Shown here piece by piece: positions 38,345 through 46,232 of a DNA stretch of 64,000 nucleotides. Within the stretch, counting starts at the first letter, position 1; each line of letters opens with the position of its first letter. The notes beneath the pieces are model-generated. The model was given only the letters and a program-made list of their open reading frames with translations, had not been told where the DNA came from and searched no databases. Source of the DNA: CAWUEZ02 sp963921355 (lineage in GTDB: Bacteria > Pseudomonadota > Alphaproteobacteria > Thalassobaculales > Thalassobaculaceae); the NCBI GenBank assembly GCA_963921355.3, contig OZ001190.1, positions 4,898,001 through 4,962,000 on the forward strand, written 5' to 3'. The position numbers were made by a program, and so were the translations under genes.

Positions 38345-38968
38345 TCAGGCGGCCCGGAAAGCCCGCTTGTTGGCGTCCCAGGCGGTGCGGTACTCGAGGA
38401 TCCGGGCGGTCTCTTCGGCCACCCGCTGGCCGCTGAACCGTTCGATCAGGTGCAGCGTCATATCGATGCCGAGCGACACGCCACCGCCGGTCAGGACCAC
38501 CCCTTCGTCGACCAGACGCGCTTCAATGACATCGACGTCCGGGTGGCGTTCGGCGAGCAGGTCGAGCGGCCGCGCCTCGCCGGGAACGATCTCGCGCTTG
38601 GTGGTCGCCCGCCGGCCGTCGAGCAGACCGCTCGCCCCGACGATCATCCCGCCGGTGCAGACAGCCGCCACCGTCCCCTCGCCGGACCGGAAGCCACGCA
38701 CATAGGCCAGGGTTTCGGGATCCGCCGCGGCATCGACCCATCCGGGACCGCCCAGCACGATCAGCACATCCGCTGCCGGCGCCGTCGCGAAGTCGTGGTC
38801 GGCGATCAGCCGCAGGCCGTTGGCCATGGCGATCTCGCCACCGCCCTTGGCAACGACGAAGAACGCCAGGCCCGGATCGATCCGTCTAGCCATCGAGAGA
38901 ACCCCGTAGGTCGCGCCGATGTCGATCGGCTCGATCCCGTCATAGGCAAGGATCGCGAAAACCGTCAT
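38345..38968 (-). CDS. DJ-1/PfpI family protein
   Basis: A 207-residue flavodoxin-like protein of the DJ-1/PfpI superfamily. The nucleophile elbow is AVCTGGMIVG with Cys104. The upstream DVLIVLGGPG and the Glu near the N-terminus (YDGIEPIDIG) complete the site. Relatives include isonitrile hydratases and amidotransferase-like sensors; no AraC domain is attached. The ATG overlaps the stop of the PPOX gene by one base (TGATG), so it is the last gene of a GMC-PPOX-DJ-1 unit. Confidence 0.85.
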   Translation of the reverse strand: MTVFAILAYDGIEPIDIGATYGVLSMARRIDPGLAFFVVAKGGGEIAMANGLRLIADHDFATAPAADVLIVLGGPGWVDAAADPETLAYVRGFRSGEGTVAAVCTGGMIVGASGLLDGRRATTKREIVPGEARPLDLLAERHPDVDVIEARLVDEGVVLTGGGVSLGIDMTLHLIERFSGQRVAEETARILEYRTAWDANKRAFRAA

Positions 38969-39606
38969 CAGTACAGACCCCGCTCCGCCATGACCGTCGC
39001 CTGACGTTCGGATTCCGCCAGTGTCAGCCCCTCGACATGGTCGGTCAGCATCTGGGTATAGGTGGCGAGCTGGGATCGGTCGATGTGCTTGTCCGGATTC
39101 CACAGATCGGAGCGCACCAGCGCCTTGGAGCAATGCAGGAACGCCTCCTCCACCGCGATCAGCAGGCCGACCTTCGGCGCCCGGTCGCGGATCGCCGAGG
39201 CCGCCTGCAATCCCGCATCGTCGGTCACCCGGGCGGTGCCATTGATGCGCAGGGTCTCACCCATGCCGGGCACCAGGACCAGCATGCCGATCGCTGGGTT
39301 GGCCAGAATGTTCAGGAAATTGTCCAACCGGGTGTTGCCGACCCGGTCGGGCAGCAGCAGGTGGCGGTCATCCAGCACCCGGATGAAGCCGGGCGGGTCG
39401 CCGCGGGGAGAGACGTCGGCGCCGTCCGGGCCCTGGGTGGCAATGACGCAGAACGGCGACAGCGCCAGAATGTCGCGGCAATGCGCATCGAGGCGATGCA
39501 GCACCTTGCCGGTGGCGCGGCTCATCGGCTGATGGTGCAAGGCCCTGAGCGCCGCCGCGTCGGTGACCACGCTGACCTGCTCCAGATCGATCTCCTGTGT
39601 GGACAT
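38968..39606 (-). CDS. PPOX-class FMN-binding pyridoxamine phosphate oxidase family protein
   Basis: A 212-residue split-barrel flavoprotein. Recognisable segments are LSPFCVIATQGPDGADVSPRGDPPGF (FMN-site strands), LLLPDRVGNTRLDNFLNILANPAIGMLVLVPGMGETLRINGTARV and the C-terminal CSKALVRSDLW. These match the MSMEG_1061-type PPOX family, which is usually 190-215 residues. It could be an FMN- or F420-dependent reductase; the substrate is unknown. It begins 11 bases after the GMC gene and overlaps the DJ-1 gene. Confidence 0.87.
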   Translation of the reverse strand: MSTQEIDLEQVSVVTDAAALRALHHQPMSRATGKVLHRLDAHCRDILALSPFCVIATQGPDGADVSPRGDPPGFIRVLDDRHLLLPDRVGNTRLDNFLNILANPAIGMLVLVPGMGETLRINGTARVTDDAGLQAASAIRDRAPKVGLLIAVEEAFLHCSKALVRSDLWNPDKHIDRSQLATYTQMLTDHVEGLTLAESERQATVMAERGLY

Positions 39607-39617
39607 GTCCCCCTCCG

Positions 39618-41225
39618 TCAGGCTGCGTCCCGGTCTTCGAGGATCATCGCCGATCCCTTCTCGGCAATCATGATGGTCGGCGCGTTGGTGTTGCCGCTCG
39701 TGAGATCCGGCATCACCGAAGCGTCGATCACCCGCAGGCCCTCGGTCCCGTGGACCCGCAGCCTGGAATCGACCACCGCCCCCGGATCTTCGCCCATGTG
39801 ACAGGTCCCGACCGGGTGGTACAAGGTGTTGCCCTGGGCCCGGGCGAACGCACGGACACCGTCGACATCGCCGGCCTCGGGACCCGGTGCGGTCTCGCCG
39901 GCGCTGACCTCGGCCATCGACGGCGCGCCATAGATCGCCCGGGTCTTCTGAACGCCCTCGAACAGCACCCGGACATCGTCATCGTCCGACAGGTAGTTCG
40001 GCCGGATGAGCGGCTTCGCCAACGGGTCCGGCGAGGTCGCCATGATGGTCCCGCGGCTGCGCGGCCGGACCGGACAGACCGCGACCGCCATGCCCGGCTT
40101 GTCGTCCAGGAAACCGACCCGGTGCGCCGAGTAGCTGGCCGGGGTGAACAGCAACTGGATATCGGGGGCCGCCAACCCCTCGCGGCTGCGGCAGAACACC
40201 TGGGCGCTGGTGATCCCGAAGGTCAGCGCCCCGTCACCGAACAGCGCGTAGCGCGCAGCCTCGCGGGCCAGCCGCCAGCCCCGGGCCAACTGGTTCACGG
40301 ACACCGCATCGCGCACACGGTGGACCACCCGCACCACGTAGTGGTCCTGTAGGTTGGTGCCGACCCCCGGCAGGTCGTGGACGACCCCGACGCCGATCTG
40401 GCGAAGATGATCGCCCGGACCGATGCCCGAGAGTTGCAGGATCTGGGGCGAGTTGATGGCGCCGCCGCAGACGACCACCTCTCGGCGCGCATGCACCTCG
40501 CGTTCGACACCATGCTGGCGAAACCGAACGCCTGTGCATCGCCGGCCCTCCATCACCAGCCCGGTGGCGATGGCATCGGTCTCCACCGACAGGGTCGGCG
40601 CCCGCCGGCCCGGCGCCAGATAGGCCCGCGCGGTCGAGCCGCGACGGCGGCCAAGACGGGTCATCTGGGAATACCCCACCCCTTCGGAAACGGCGCCGTT
40701 GAGGTCCGGGCTGAAAGCATGGCCGGCCTCCTGGGCAGCCCGGACGAAGCGATGGGTCAGCGGCAGAATCGTATCGTAGTCGCGCACCGCCAGCGGCCCG
40801 TCCCGACCCCGGAACTCGGGATCACCTCCGTTCAGGTAGGTCTCGGCGCCACGGAAGTGCGGCAGAACGTCCGAGAACGACCATCCGCGACATCCGCGCT
40901 GAGCCCAGCCATCGAAATCCGAGGCCTGTCCGCGAACGTAGAGCATGCCGTTGATCGACGATGACCCGCCGAGCACCTTGCCGCGCGGCCAGGCGATACG
41001 GCGGCCGTCGGTTCCCGTCTCGCCTTCGCTCTCGTACTGCCAGTTCACTCAGCCATAGCGCAGGATATAGAGCACACCGGCGGGAATATGGATGAACGGG
41101 TTGCGGTCCTCGGGCCCGGCCTCCAGCAGCACTACCTGGCTGCCGCCTTCACTCAGCCGGGCGGCGACCACGCATCCCGCCGACCCGGCCCCGACCACCA
41201 CATAGTCCGTCTCGATTGGCTCCAT
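39618..41225 (-). pseudogene. GMC-family FAD oxidoreductase (choline dehydrogenase-like), interrupted by an in-frame TGA
   Basis: Read from ATG 41225, the frame gives the FAD-binding N-terminus DYVVVGAGSAGCVVAARLSEGG and ...VLYILRYG. It then hits TGA at 41049-41051 (codon 59) and continues in the same frame as VNWQYESEGETG. The remaining 476 residues hold the GMC signatures WPRGKVLGGSSSINGMLYVRGQASDFD, GAINSPQILQLSGIG and the C-terminal active-site HPVGTCHMG. A full 535-residue protein is the family norm. The lost codon could be Arg (CGA) or Trp (TGG). The GTG right after the stop could start a protein without the FAD dinucleotide fold, presumably inactive. Confidence 0.85.
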
Positions 41226-41284
41226 GACGGTATTCGAGCCCACCATCGGCCCGGCTGCCAAGGGGCGAGACGTCGTGCGGCTCG

Positions 41285-42160
41285 TCAGCTCCGCAAAACC
41301 GCCTCGGCAATCCAGTGTCGAAAGGCCACGAACGCCCGATCCGCCGCCCGCTCCTCGCGATAAATCAGGTACCAGCGCTTGCCCTTGGGCACCGACGTCG
41401 CGAAGGGAGCCACCAGCCGGCCGGCGGCCAGGTCGTCGTCGATATAGGGCCGGATGCCCATCGCGACTCCGGCGCCGTCGACGGCGGCCTGCAATGCCTG
41501 TCCGTAGAACCCGACCGTCATCCCGGCGCCGGACGGCTGCGGGCGGTCCACCGCGGCGAACCATCGCGGCCAGTCGTCCGGCGCGTGCGCTACGTGCAGC
41601 ATGCGGTCCCCGGTCAGATCGCCGACGCCCTGCAGCGTCGCCGCCAGGCCTGGGGCGCAGACCGGCGTCAGATCCGCCTCGATCAACGGCTCGGCAAGGA
41701 GGCCGGGCCAGGTCCCGTCGCCGAGCGCGATCCCGCAACTCCAGTCGGCTCCGAAGGGCGCAGCCGCGCCGCCAGTCGTCAGCCGCACCTCGATCCCAGG
41801 TTCCGCCGCGCGAAACGCCGCCAGCCGGGGGATCAGCCAGCGCACGGCAAAGGTCGGGCCGACGCCGACCGTCAGGACATGGGGTGCCGATGGCGTCCTG
41901 ACCCGCTCCGTCAGGGCGGCCAGCGAGTCGAGGATCGGCGTCAGACCGTCCCGGTACTGCCGACCGGCGGGTGTCAGGTCCAGAGTGTTGGCGGCCCGCA
42001 CGAACAGCGCCACGCCCAGGCGCTCCTCCAGCAGCCGGACCAGCCGGCTGACAGCCGCCGCCGAAACGTTCAACTCCCGCCCCGCCCGCGCGAAACTCTC
42101 ATGACGCGCGGCTGCCTCGAAGGCCCGGATCCCGTTCAGAGAGGGCAGTTGCCGCATCAT
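41285..42160 (-). CDS. LysR-family transcriptional regulator (GcvA-like)
   Basis: A 291-residue LysR regulator. The N-terminal winged helix (about 5-62) is LPSLNGIRAFEAAARHESFARAG with AAVSRLVRLLEERLGVALFVR. The effector domain (about 90-285) has the GcvA-type LTVGVGPTFAVRWLIPRLAAF start. It lies 59 bases upstream of the GMC-PPOX-DJ-1 genes on the same strand and is divergent from the TSUP exporter (95-base gap). Either could be its target. Two ATGs in a row open the gene; the first is used. Confidence 0.9.
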   Translation of the reverse strand: MMRQLPSLNGIRAFEAAARHESFARAGRELNVSAAAVSRLVRLLEERLGVALFVRAANTLDLTPAGRQYRDGLTPILDSLAALTERVRTPSAPHVLTVGVGPTFAVRWLIPRLAAFRAAEPGIEVRLTTGGAAAPFGADWSCGIALGDGTWPGLLAEPLIEADLTPVCAPGLAATLQGVGDLTGDRMLHVAHAPDDWPRWFAAVDRPQPSGAGMTVGFYGQALQAAVDGAGVAMGIRPYIDDDLAAGRLVAPFATSVPKGKRWYLIYREERAADRAFVAFRHWIAEAVLRS

Positions 42161-42255
42161 TTAGCCTAAGAAAAGCTGAGCCTACGCCAACATAACTCTG
42201 TTTGTGATCAACGGCCAACAGGATCATAACCGCGAGGAATCATCAGGATCCGCCC

Positions 42256-43011
42256 ATGTCTGCCCCGCTGGTCGCCATCATATGCCTGGTCATGGTCGCC
42301 ACCTCGTTCCTGTCGGGGATCTTCGGGATGGCCGGCGGCATGGTGCTGGTCGGAGTCCTTCTGGCGATCCTGCCCTTGCCGACCGCGATGGCCCTGCACG
42401 CCATCACCCAGATGGCGTCGAACGGCTGGCGCGCCCTGCTGTGGCGCCATCATGTCCGCTGGCGGATCGTGCTCGCCTATATGGCCGGATGCCTGATCGC
42501 GATCCTGATCTGGAGCCTCTGGCGCTATGTACCGAGCAAGGCGCTGGCACTGATCGGCCTCGGTCTGTTGCCGCTGGCCGCGCGGCTGATACCGGATCAC
42601 CGCCGGGCCCGGCCGGAAAATCCGCTCCACGGCGTCGGCCAGGGCGTCGTCTGCATGATGCTGATGCTTCTGACCGGGGTCGCGGGTCCGATCCTCGACC
42701 AGTTCTTCCTCGGCGGAAAGCTGGACCGGCGCGAGATCATCGCGACCAAAGGGATCTGCCAGCTGTTCGGCCACGCCCTCAAGCTCCTGTACTTCAGCGC
42801 CCTGAAAGAGCAGGCCGCAACCATCGATCCGACGCTCGCCGCCCTGGCCATCGTGGCGGCGATGATCGGAACCGGTTTGTCGAAGCGGGTGCTGGAAGCG
42901 ATGAGTGACGCCCAGTACCGGTAATGGGCGGAACGAATCATCCTTGGCATCTCGGTGTACTATGTCGCGCACGGCACCTACCTGCTCGCGACACCTGTGA
43001 CCGCCGTCTGA
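42256..43011 (+). pseudogene. TSUP-family (TauE/SafE) exporter, interrupted by an in-frame TAA
   Basis: The frame from ATG 42256 encodes 222 residues with about seven hydrophobic segments and the TSUP repeats (SGIFGMAGGMVLVGVLLAILP, MALHAITQMASNGWRALLW, LTGVAGPILDQFFLGG). It ends at TAA 42922-42924 right after LEAMSDAQYR. The same frame continues WAERIILGISVYYVAHGTYLL to TGA 43009-43011, which is the expected last transmembrane helix. The intact protein would be 251 residues, the usual size. The truncated form would lose the last helix. The gene is divergent from the LysR regulator. Substrates of the family include sulfite and organosulfonates. Confidence 0.8.
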
Positions 43012-43026
43012 CCCGGAGGCCGCGAC

Positions 43027-43623
43027 ATGAGCCCGACGACCGTCCCAAGTCCCGAACCCCGGGACCCGGTGGAAGATCTTCTGCTGGACCTGGTCGCCTG
43101 GATTGCCGCCGAACCCAGGCCCTATGCCGATGTTCTGGACGCCTGGCGCACCTCCTGTCCGCGCCTCCCGGTCTGGGAGGAGGCGGTCGACCGGGGTTAT
43201 GTCCGGCGCACCCGGTCGGCCGAGCAAGGCGCCCTGTTCCGGATTACCGATGCCGGCCGCGCCTTTCTCGGACGCAACGGCCGAACGGTGCGGTTAAACC
43301 CTGGCGCGCTGAAGGCCGGCGCGCAGGGTCCCAGCGGACGCAAACCCGACCAGCGGCAGAAAAGAAAAGCGGCCGGACACAAAGTCCGGCCGCAGGCTGG
43401 GTGGAACCTGGTGAGCGGGCCGGAGGCCGGCGGTTCCGCGTCGGATCCGCCGGCGCCGTCCGGCCCGCCCGGGGGAGAAGTTAGGCCGACCAGAAGGGCT
43501 TGCGCGCCTCGACCAGGGCTGCCTCACGGTCAATGCCCAGATCTTCCAGCTGACGTGCGTCCATCGCGGCAAGCGCGCGGCGCTGTTCCATGCGTTCGCT
43601 CCAGACGAAGAGAGTCGTTATGA
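43027..43623 (+). CDS. Conserved hypothetical protein with dubious C-terminal extension
   Basis: The first ~95 residues look real: DPVEDLLLDLVAWIAAEPRPYADVLDAWRTSCPRLPVWEEAVDRGYV followed by LFRITDAGRAFLGRNGR. This is a small winged-helix-like protein common beside alphaproteobacterial genes. The remainder is Arg/Pro/Gly-rich, reads through the hairpin at 43369-43393 and overlaps the DUF1127 gene by 143 bases. The true protein may end near 43300, where a TAA lies one frame away, so a further frameshift is possible. GGAGG precedes ATG 43027. Confidence 0.5.
   Translation: MSPTTVPSPEPRDPVEDLLLDLVAWIAAEPRPYADVLDAWRTSCPRLPVWEEAVDRGYVRRTRSAEQGALFRITDAGRAFLGRNGRTVRLNPGALKAGAQGPSGRKPDQRQKRKAAGHKVRPQAGWNLVSGPEAGGSASDPPAPSGPPGGEVRPTRRACAPRPGLPHGQCPDLPADVRPSRQARGAVPCVRSRRRESL
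43360..43393 (-). terminator. Terminator of the DUF1127 gene
   Basis: GCGGCCGGAC (43369-43378) and GTCCGGCCGC (43384-43393) form a perfect stem. On the minus strand the stem is followed by TTTTCTTTT (complement of 43360-43368). It lies 87 bases past the DUF1127 stop. Confidence 0.85.
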
Positions 43624-43720
43624 ACTGGTGGAGAACACGTTCGAGCGTCGAGCTGTGGGCTCCGCGCACGGCGGAGGCCCCGAACATCGGGCGAGCGGTC
43701 TGGGTCAGGGTCCGGCTCAT
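43481..43720 (-). CDS. DUF1127 domain-containing small protein (YjiS-like)
   Basis: A 79-residue protein. The C-terminal DUF1127 motif is ERMEQRRALAAMDARQLEDLGIDREAALVEARKPFW. It is preceded by an Ala/Thr-rich N-terminus. DUF1127 proteins in alphaproteobacteria are small, Arg-rich, abundant and often implicated in RNA or phosphate metabolism. The start at ATG 43720 has an almost perfect ribosome site (AAGGAGGT, 5 bases away), suggesting strong expression. It is divergent from the LysR gene at 43882. Confidence 0.9.
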   Translation of the reverse strand: MSRTLTQTARPMFGASAVRGAHSSTLERVLHQFITTLFVWSERMEQRRALAAMDARQLEDLGIDREAALVEARKPFWSA

Positions 43721-43852
43721 GGGAACCTCCTTCACAAATCGTTAATGATTTCGATCTTTACGAGGGACCGAGCTGTTTCGTGCCTCGTTGCTATGATGTG
43801 AACTTACGAATTGAACTGACCGTTCACAAACGATAGTTTCTCATCATACCCA

Positions 43853-43870
43853 TTAGATATTTTTATCTAA
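43853..43870. promoter_or_regulatory. AT-rich hairpin/palindrome before the LysR gene
   Basis: TTAGATA (43853-43859) and TATCTAA (43864-43870) are exactly complementary around TTTT and end 11 bases before the LysR ATG, touching its ribosome site. The 160-base intergenic region is unusually AT-rich. It could be a LysR operator or a 5'-UTR hairpin that hides the ribosome site. Confidence 0.45.
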
Positions 43871-43881
43871 AGGAAGCTCCT

Positions 43882-44853
43882 ATGAGACGCCTTCCACCGC
43901 TCAATTCCCTGCGTGCCTTCGAGGCGGCCGCACGCCATCTGAGCTTCACCAAAGCCGCCGGTGAACTGCACGTGACCCAGGCGGCCATCAGCCATCAGAT
44001 CCGGGCGCTCGAGGAATGGCTCGGCCTGCCGTTGTTCAAACGCCAGAACCGGTCTCTGCTGTTGACCGACGCCGGCCAGGCCTATCTGCCGGCGATGCGC
44101 GAGGCGTTCGACCGGATCCACGATGCCACCGTCAAGATCCAGCATCGCGAACAGGGCAGCGGCCTGACGGTATCAACCTTCACCAGCTTCGCCGCCAAAT
44201 GGCTGCTGCCGAAACTGGGACGCTTTACGACCGCTCATCCCGAAACCGAGATCCGGCTGGCGATTTCCGATGATTTCGTTGACTTCGGGTCCGGCGAGGT
44301 GGACGTCGCCGTGCGCTACGGCCGCGGTGACTGGAAGGGCGTCGAGCTCGACCGCCTGATGACCGAAGTGGTCTTCGTCGTCTGCAGCCCGAAACTGCTC
44401 GTCGGCGAACACCCGCTGCGCCGACCGGAAGATCTGCAGCACCACACCCTGTTGCACGACGACCTGCCCGAGGGTTGGGACACCTGGCTGGACGCCGCGG
44501 GGGTCAAGGTCCAGGCCCGCCGGGTCCTGGCCTTCAACCACTCAGAGATGGTACTGCAGGCCGCGATCGACGGGCTTGGTGTGGCGCTGGGCCGCAGCGT
44601 CCTGGTGGCCGACGACCTGGCGACCGGCCGGCTGATCAAGCCTTTCGACCTGCAGCTGCCGGCCCAGTCGGCCTACTACTTCGCCTGCCCCGACGGTATG
44701 GGCGATCGGCCCAAGATCAAGGCATTCCGGGAATGGCTGGCGGAAGAAGTCTCGCGGGACCGCCGACGGGCCGTGGGCACCGCGGCAGAGCATGATTCCT
44801 GGTGGCAGGCGCCGCCGCCGGGGCTGGTCGGATCAGGCAGCACCCTGGACTGA
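43882..44853 (+). CDS. LysR-family regulator, GcvA type
   Basis: A 323-residue regulator. The opening RRLPPLNSLRAFEAAARHLSFTKAAGELHVTQAAISHQIRALE is the GcvA/AmpR-subgroup helix-turn-helix. The effector domain contains LTVSTFTSFAAKWLLPKLGRF and DVAVRYGRGDW. GcvA-type names reflect subgroup only: the gcv operon here is 22 kb away and riboswitch-controlled. The target may be the divergent DUF1127 gene or itself. The C-terminal ~25 residues (AEHDSWWQAPPPG) are an ordinary tail. AAGGAAGCT precedes the ATG. Confidence 0.9.
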   Translation: MRRLPPLNSLRAFEAAARHLSFTKAAGELHVTQAAISHQIRALEEWLGLPLFKRQNRSLLLTDAGQAYLPAMREAFDRIHDATVKIQHREQGSGLTVSTFTSFAAKWLLPKLGRFTTAHPETEIRLAISDDFVDFGSGEVDVAVRYGRGDWKGVELDRLMTEVVFVVCSPKLLVGEHPLRRPEDLQHHTLLHDDLPEGWDTWLDAAGVKVQARRVLAFNHSEMVLQAAIDGLGVALGRSVLVADDLATGRLIKPFDLQLPAQSAYYFACPDGMGDRPKIKAFREWLAEEVSRDRRRAVGTAAEHDSWWQAPPPGLVGSGSTLD

Positions 44854-44882
44854 CGCCGCTCCGGAGGCTGCCCAGAAGACCG

Positions 44883-45167
44883 TCAGTCTTCGCTGGCAGA
44901 CAGGCTCGAGGGTGGCGCCCCGAACACCTTCTCAAGCGCCGCGTTGAGACGTTCGATGTCGTCGGCGCTCAACTTCACGTCCTCATCGAGGAAGTCGTGT
45001 CCCTTGATGAGGCCGCGGTTGCAGGCCCCGACATAGACATCCATGACTTCCCGGAACGCGGCGAATTTCCGGTTCCCGACGGTATCGGACCGCACATCGA
45101 AAACCGACACGATTGCGTCCATGCGGCGCACCATGCCGTCCAGTTCCTTAACGCGGATCGCATCCAT
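44883..45167 (-). CDS. Hypothetical protein
   Basis: A 94-residue, mostly helical acidic protein (MDAIRVKELDGMVRRMDAIVSVFDVRSD, later LSADDIERLNAALEKVFG). No family is recognised. There is no signal or membrane segment. The start may be ATG 45167 or GTG 45173; no convincing ribosome site decides. It lies between the LysR gene (convergent, 30 bases) and the diguanylate cyclase gene on the same strand. Confidence 0.6.
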   Translation of the reverse strand: MDAIRVKELDGMVRRMDAIVSVFDVRSDTVGNRKFAAFREVMDVYVGACNRGLIKGHDFLDEDVKLSADDIERLNAALEKVFGAPPSSLSASED

Positions 45168-45275
45168 TACCACGCCGCAACTCCCACCACTCGCTCGTCA
45201 ATCCGGCCCGATAGCCAATTCGGCGCGGAGTATAGGTCGCGCCCCAGCCGGCGTCACCCATCCGTCACCCATCCA

Positions 45276-46199
45276 TCACGACGACGGCCCGTTCTGTCCC
45301 GCATCTTCGGCCCGCCAGACCTCGACCCGGTCACGTCCGGCCTGCTTGGCGGCGTACAAGGCCTTGTCCGCACGCTCCATGAGTTCGGTGATCGGCCGGC
45401 GCGGGTTGAGCAGGGTCACCCCGAACGACACCGTGACGGCCACCACGTCGCTGTTGGAGGTCGATAGGTCGTCCCGGGCGATCCGAGTGCGCACCCGGTT
45501 GAGGACCCGCCGCGCTTCTTCCGGCCCGGTGTCGGGCAGGCAGATCAGGAACTCCTCACCGCCGTAGCGGTACACGCTGTCATAGGGGCGCAGATTGTCG
45601 ATCAACTGGGTCGAGACCGCCGCCAGAATCTGGTCACCGGCACCATGGCCGTAGGTGTCGTTGATGGCCTTGAAGTGATCGATGTCGGCAAGGGCGATGC
45701 AGACCGGGGTTCCGGACCGCCGCGCCCGCACCATCTCGCGGCGCAGATCCCGCTGCATCACCTGCCGGGTCTGGGCTCCGGTCAGGGGGTCAATATCGCT
45801 GATCGCCGCCTGAAACGCCTTGGAGAGCCGCTGGGCCTGGTCGCGGAACGCGCCGACTTTCTCGAGCAGCGCGTCGTACTCCTCGACCGGGACCTTGGAC
45901 GATTTCCAGGCCCGTTCGGCGAGCAGCGCCAGGTGGTTCAACAGCGCTTCGTGGACGGCCACCAGCGCCTCGAAGGCCGGCTGATCGAGCGGCGGCGTCT
46001 CCTTGCGTTCCTCGTACCAGGCGGCGAACTCGGAACCGCCATGGGCGCCGAGGACAGTGAGATCCTCATCGGGCGCGACCTTGGCGACCGCGGAGCGATG
46101 AAACCGCACCATCCGGCGGTCGATCTCAGCGACGGCCCGGTCGATCGCGCTCACAATCGATTCGTGGCGACGTCGGTGGGCCGCCCCGTCCAGAATCAC
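45276..46199 (-). CDS. Diguanylate cyclase with DgcZ-like N-terminal domain
   Basis: A 307-residue GGDEF protein making c-di-GMP. The catalytic loop YRYGGEEFLICLP is intact and the inhibitory I-site RPYD lies five residues before it. The helical N-terminal region (about 10-125) resembles the zinc-sensing CZB domain of E. coli DgcZ in layout: FHRSAVAKVAPDE, HGGSEFAAWYEE, VHEALLNHLAL. The position equivalent to the zinc-binding Cys is Ser, and one His is displaced. Zinc sensing may therefore be lost or changed. The start is GTG 46199 (GGAG 5 bases upstream) or TTG 46202. It sits 33 bases from the acetoacetyl-CoA ligase gene. Confidence 0.87.
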   Translation of the reverse strand: MILDGAAHRRRHESIVSAIDRAVAEIDRRMVRFHRSAVAKVAPDEDLTVLGAHGGSEFAAWYEERKETPPLDQPAFEALVAVHEALLNHLALLAERAWKSSKVPVEEYDALLEKVGAFRDQAQRLSKAFQAAISDIDPLTGAQTRQVMQRDLRREMVRARRSGTPVCIALADIDHFKAINDTYGHGAGDQILAAVSTQLIDNLRPYDSVYRYGGEEFLICLPDTGPEEARRVLNRVRTRIARDDLSTSNSDVVAVTVSFGVTLLNPRRPITELMERADKALYAAKQAGRDRVEVWRAEDAGQNGPSS

Positions 46200-46232
46200 C
46201 AACGCTCCGCCTTCCCGGCGCGACGCAACGAC

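Noticed and set aside
30101..43011. Genetic-code change or a single suppressor explaining the internal stops
   Set aside because: All three stop codons are involved, while the other genes use the same codons as normal stops.
43882..44853. Direct control of the gcv operon by the GcvA-like LysR protein
   Set aside because: The subgroup name is only similarity; the operon is 22 kb away and has its own glycine riboswitch.
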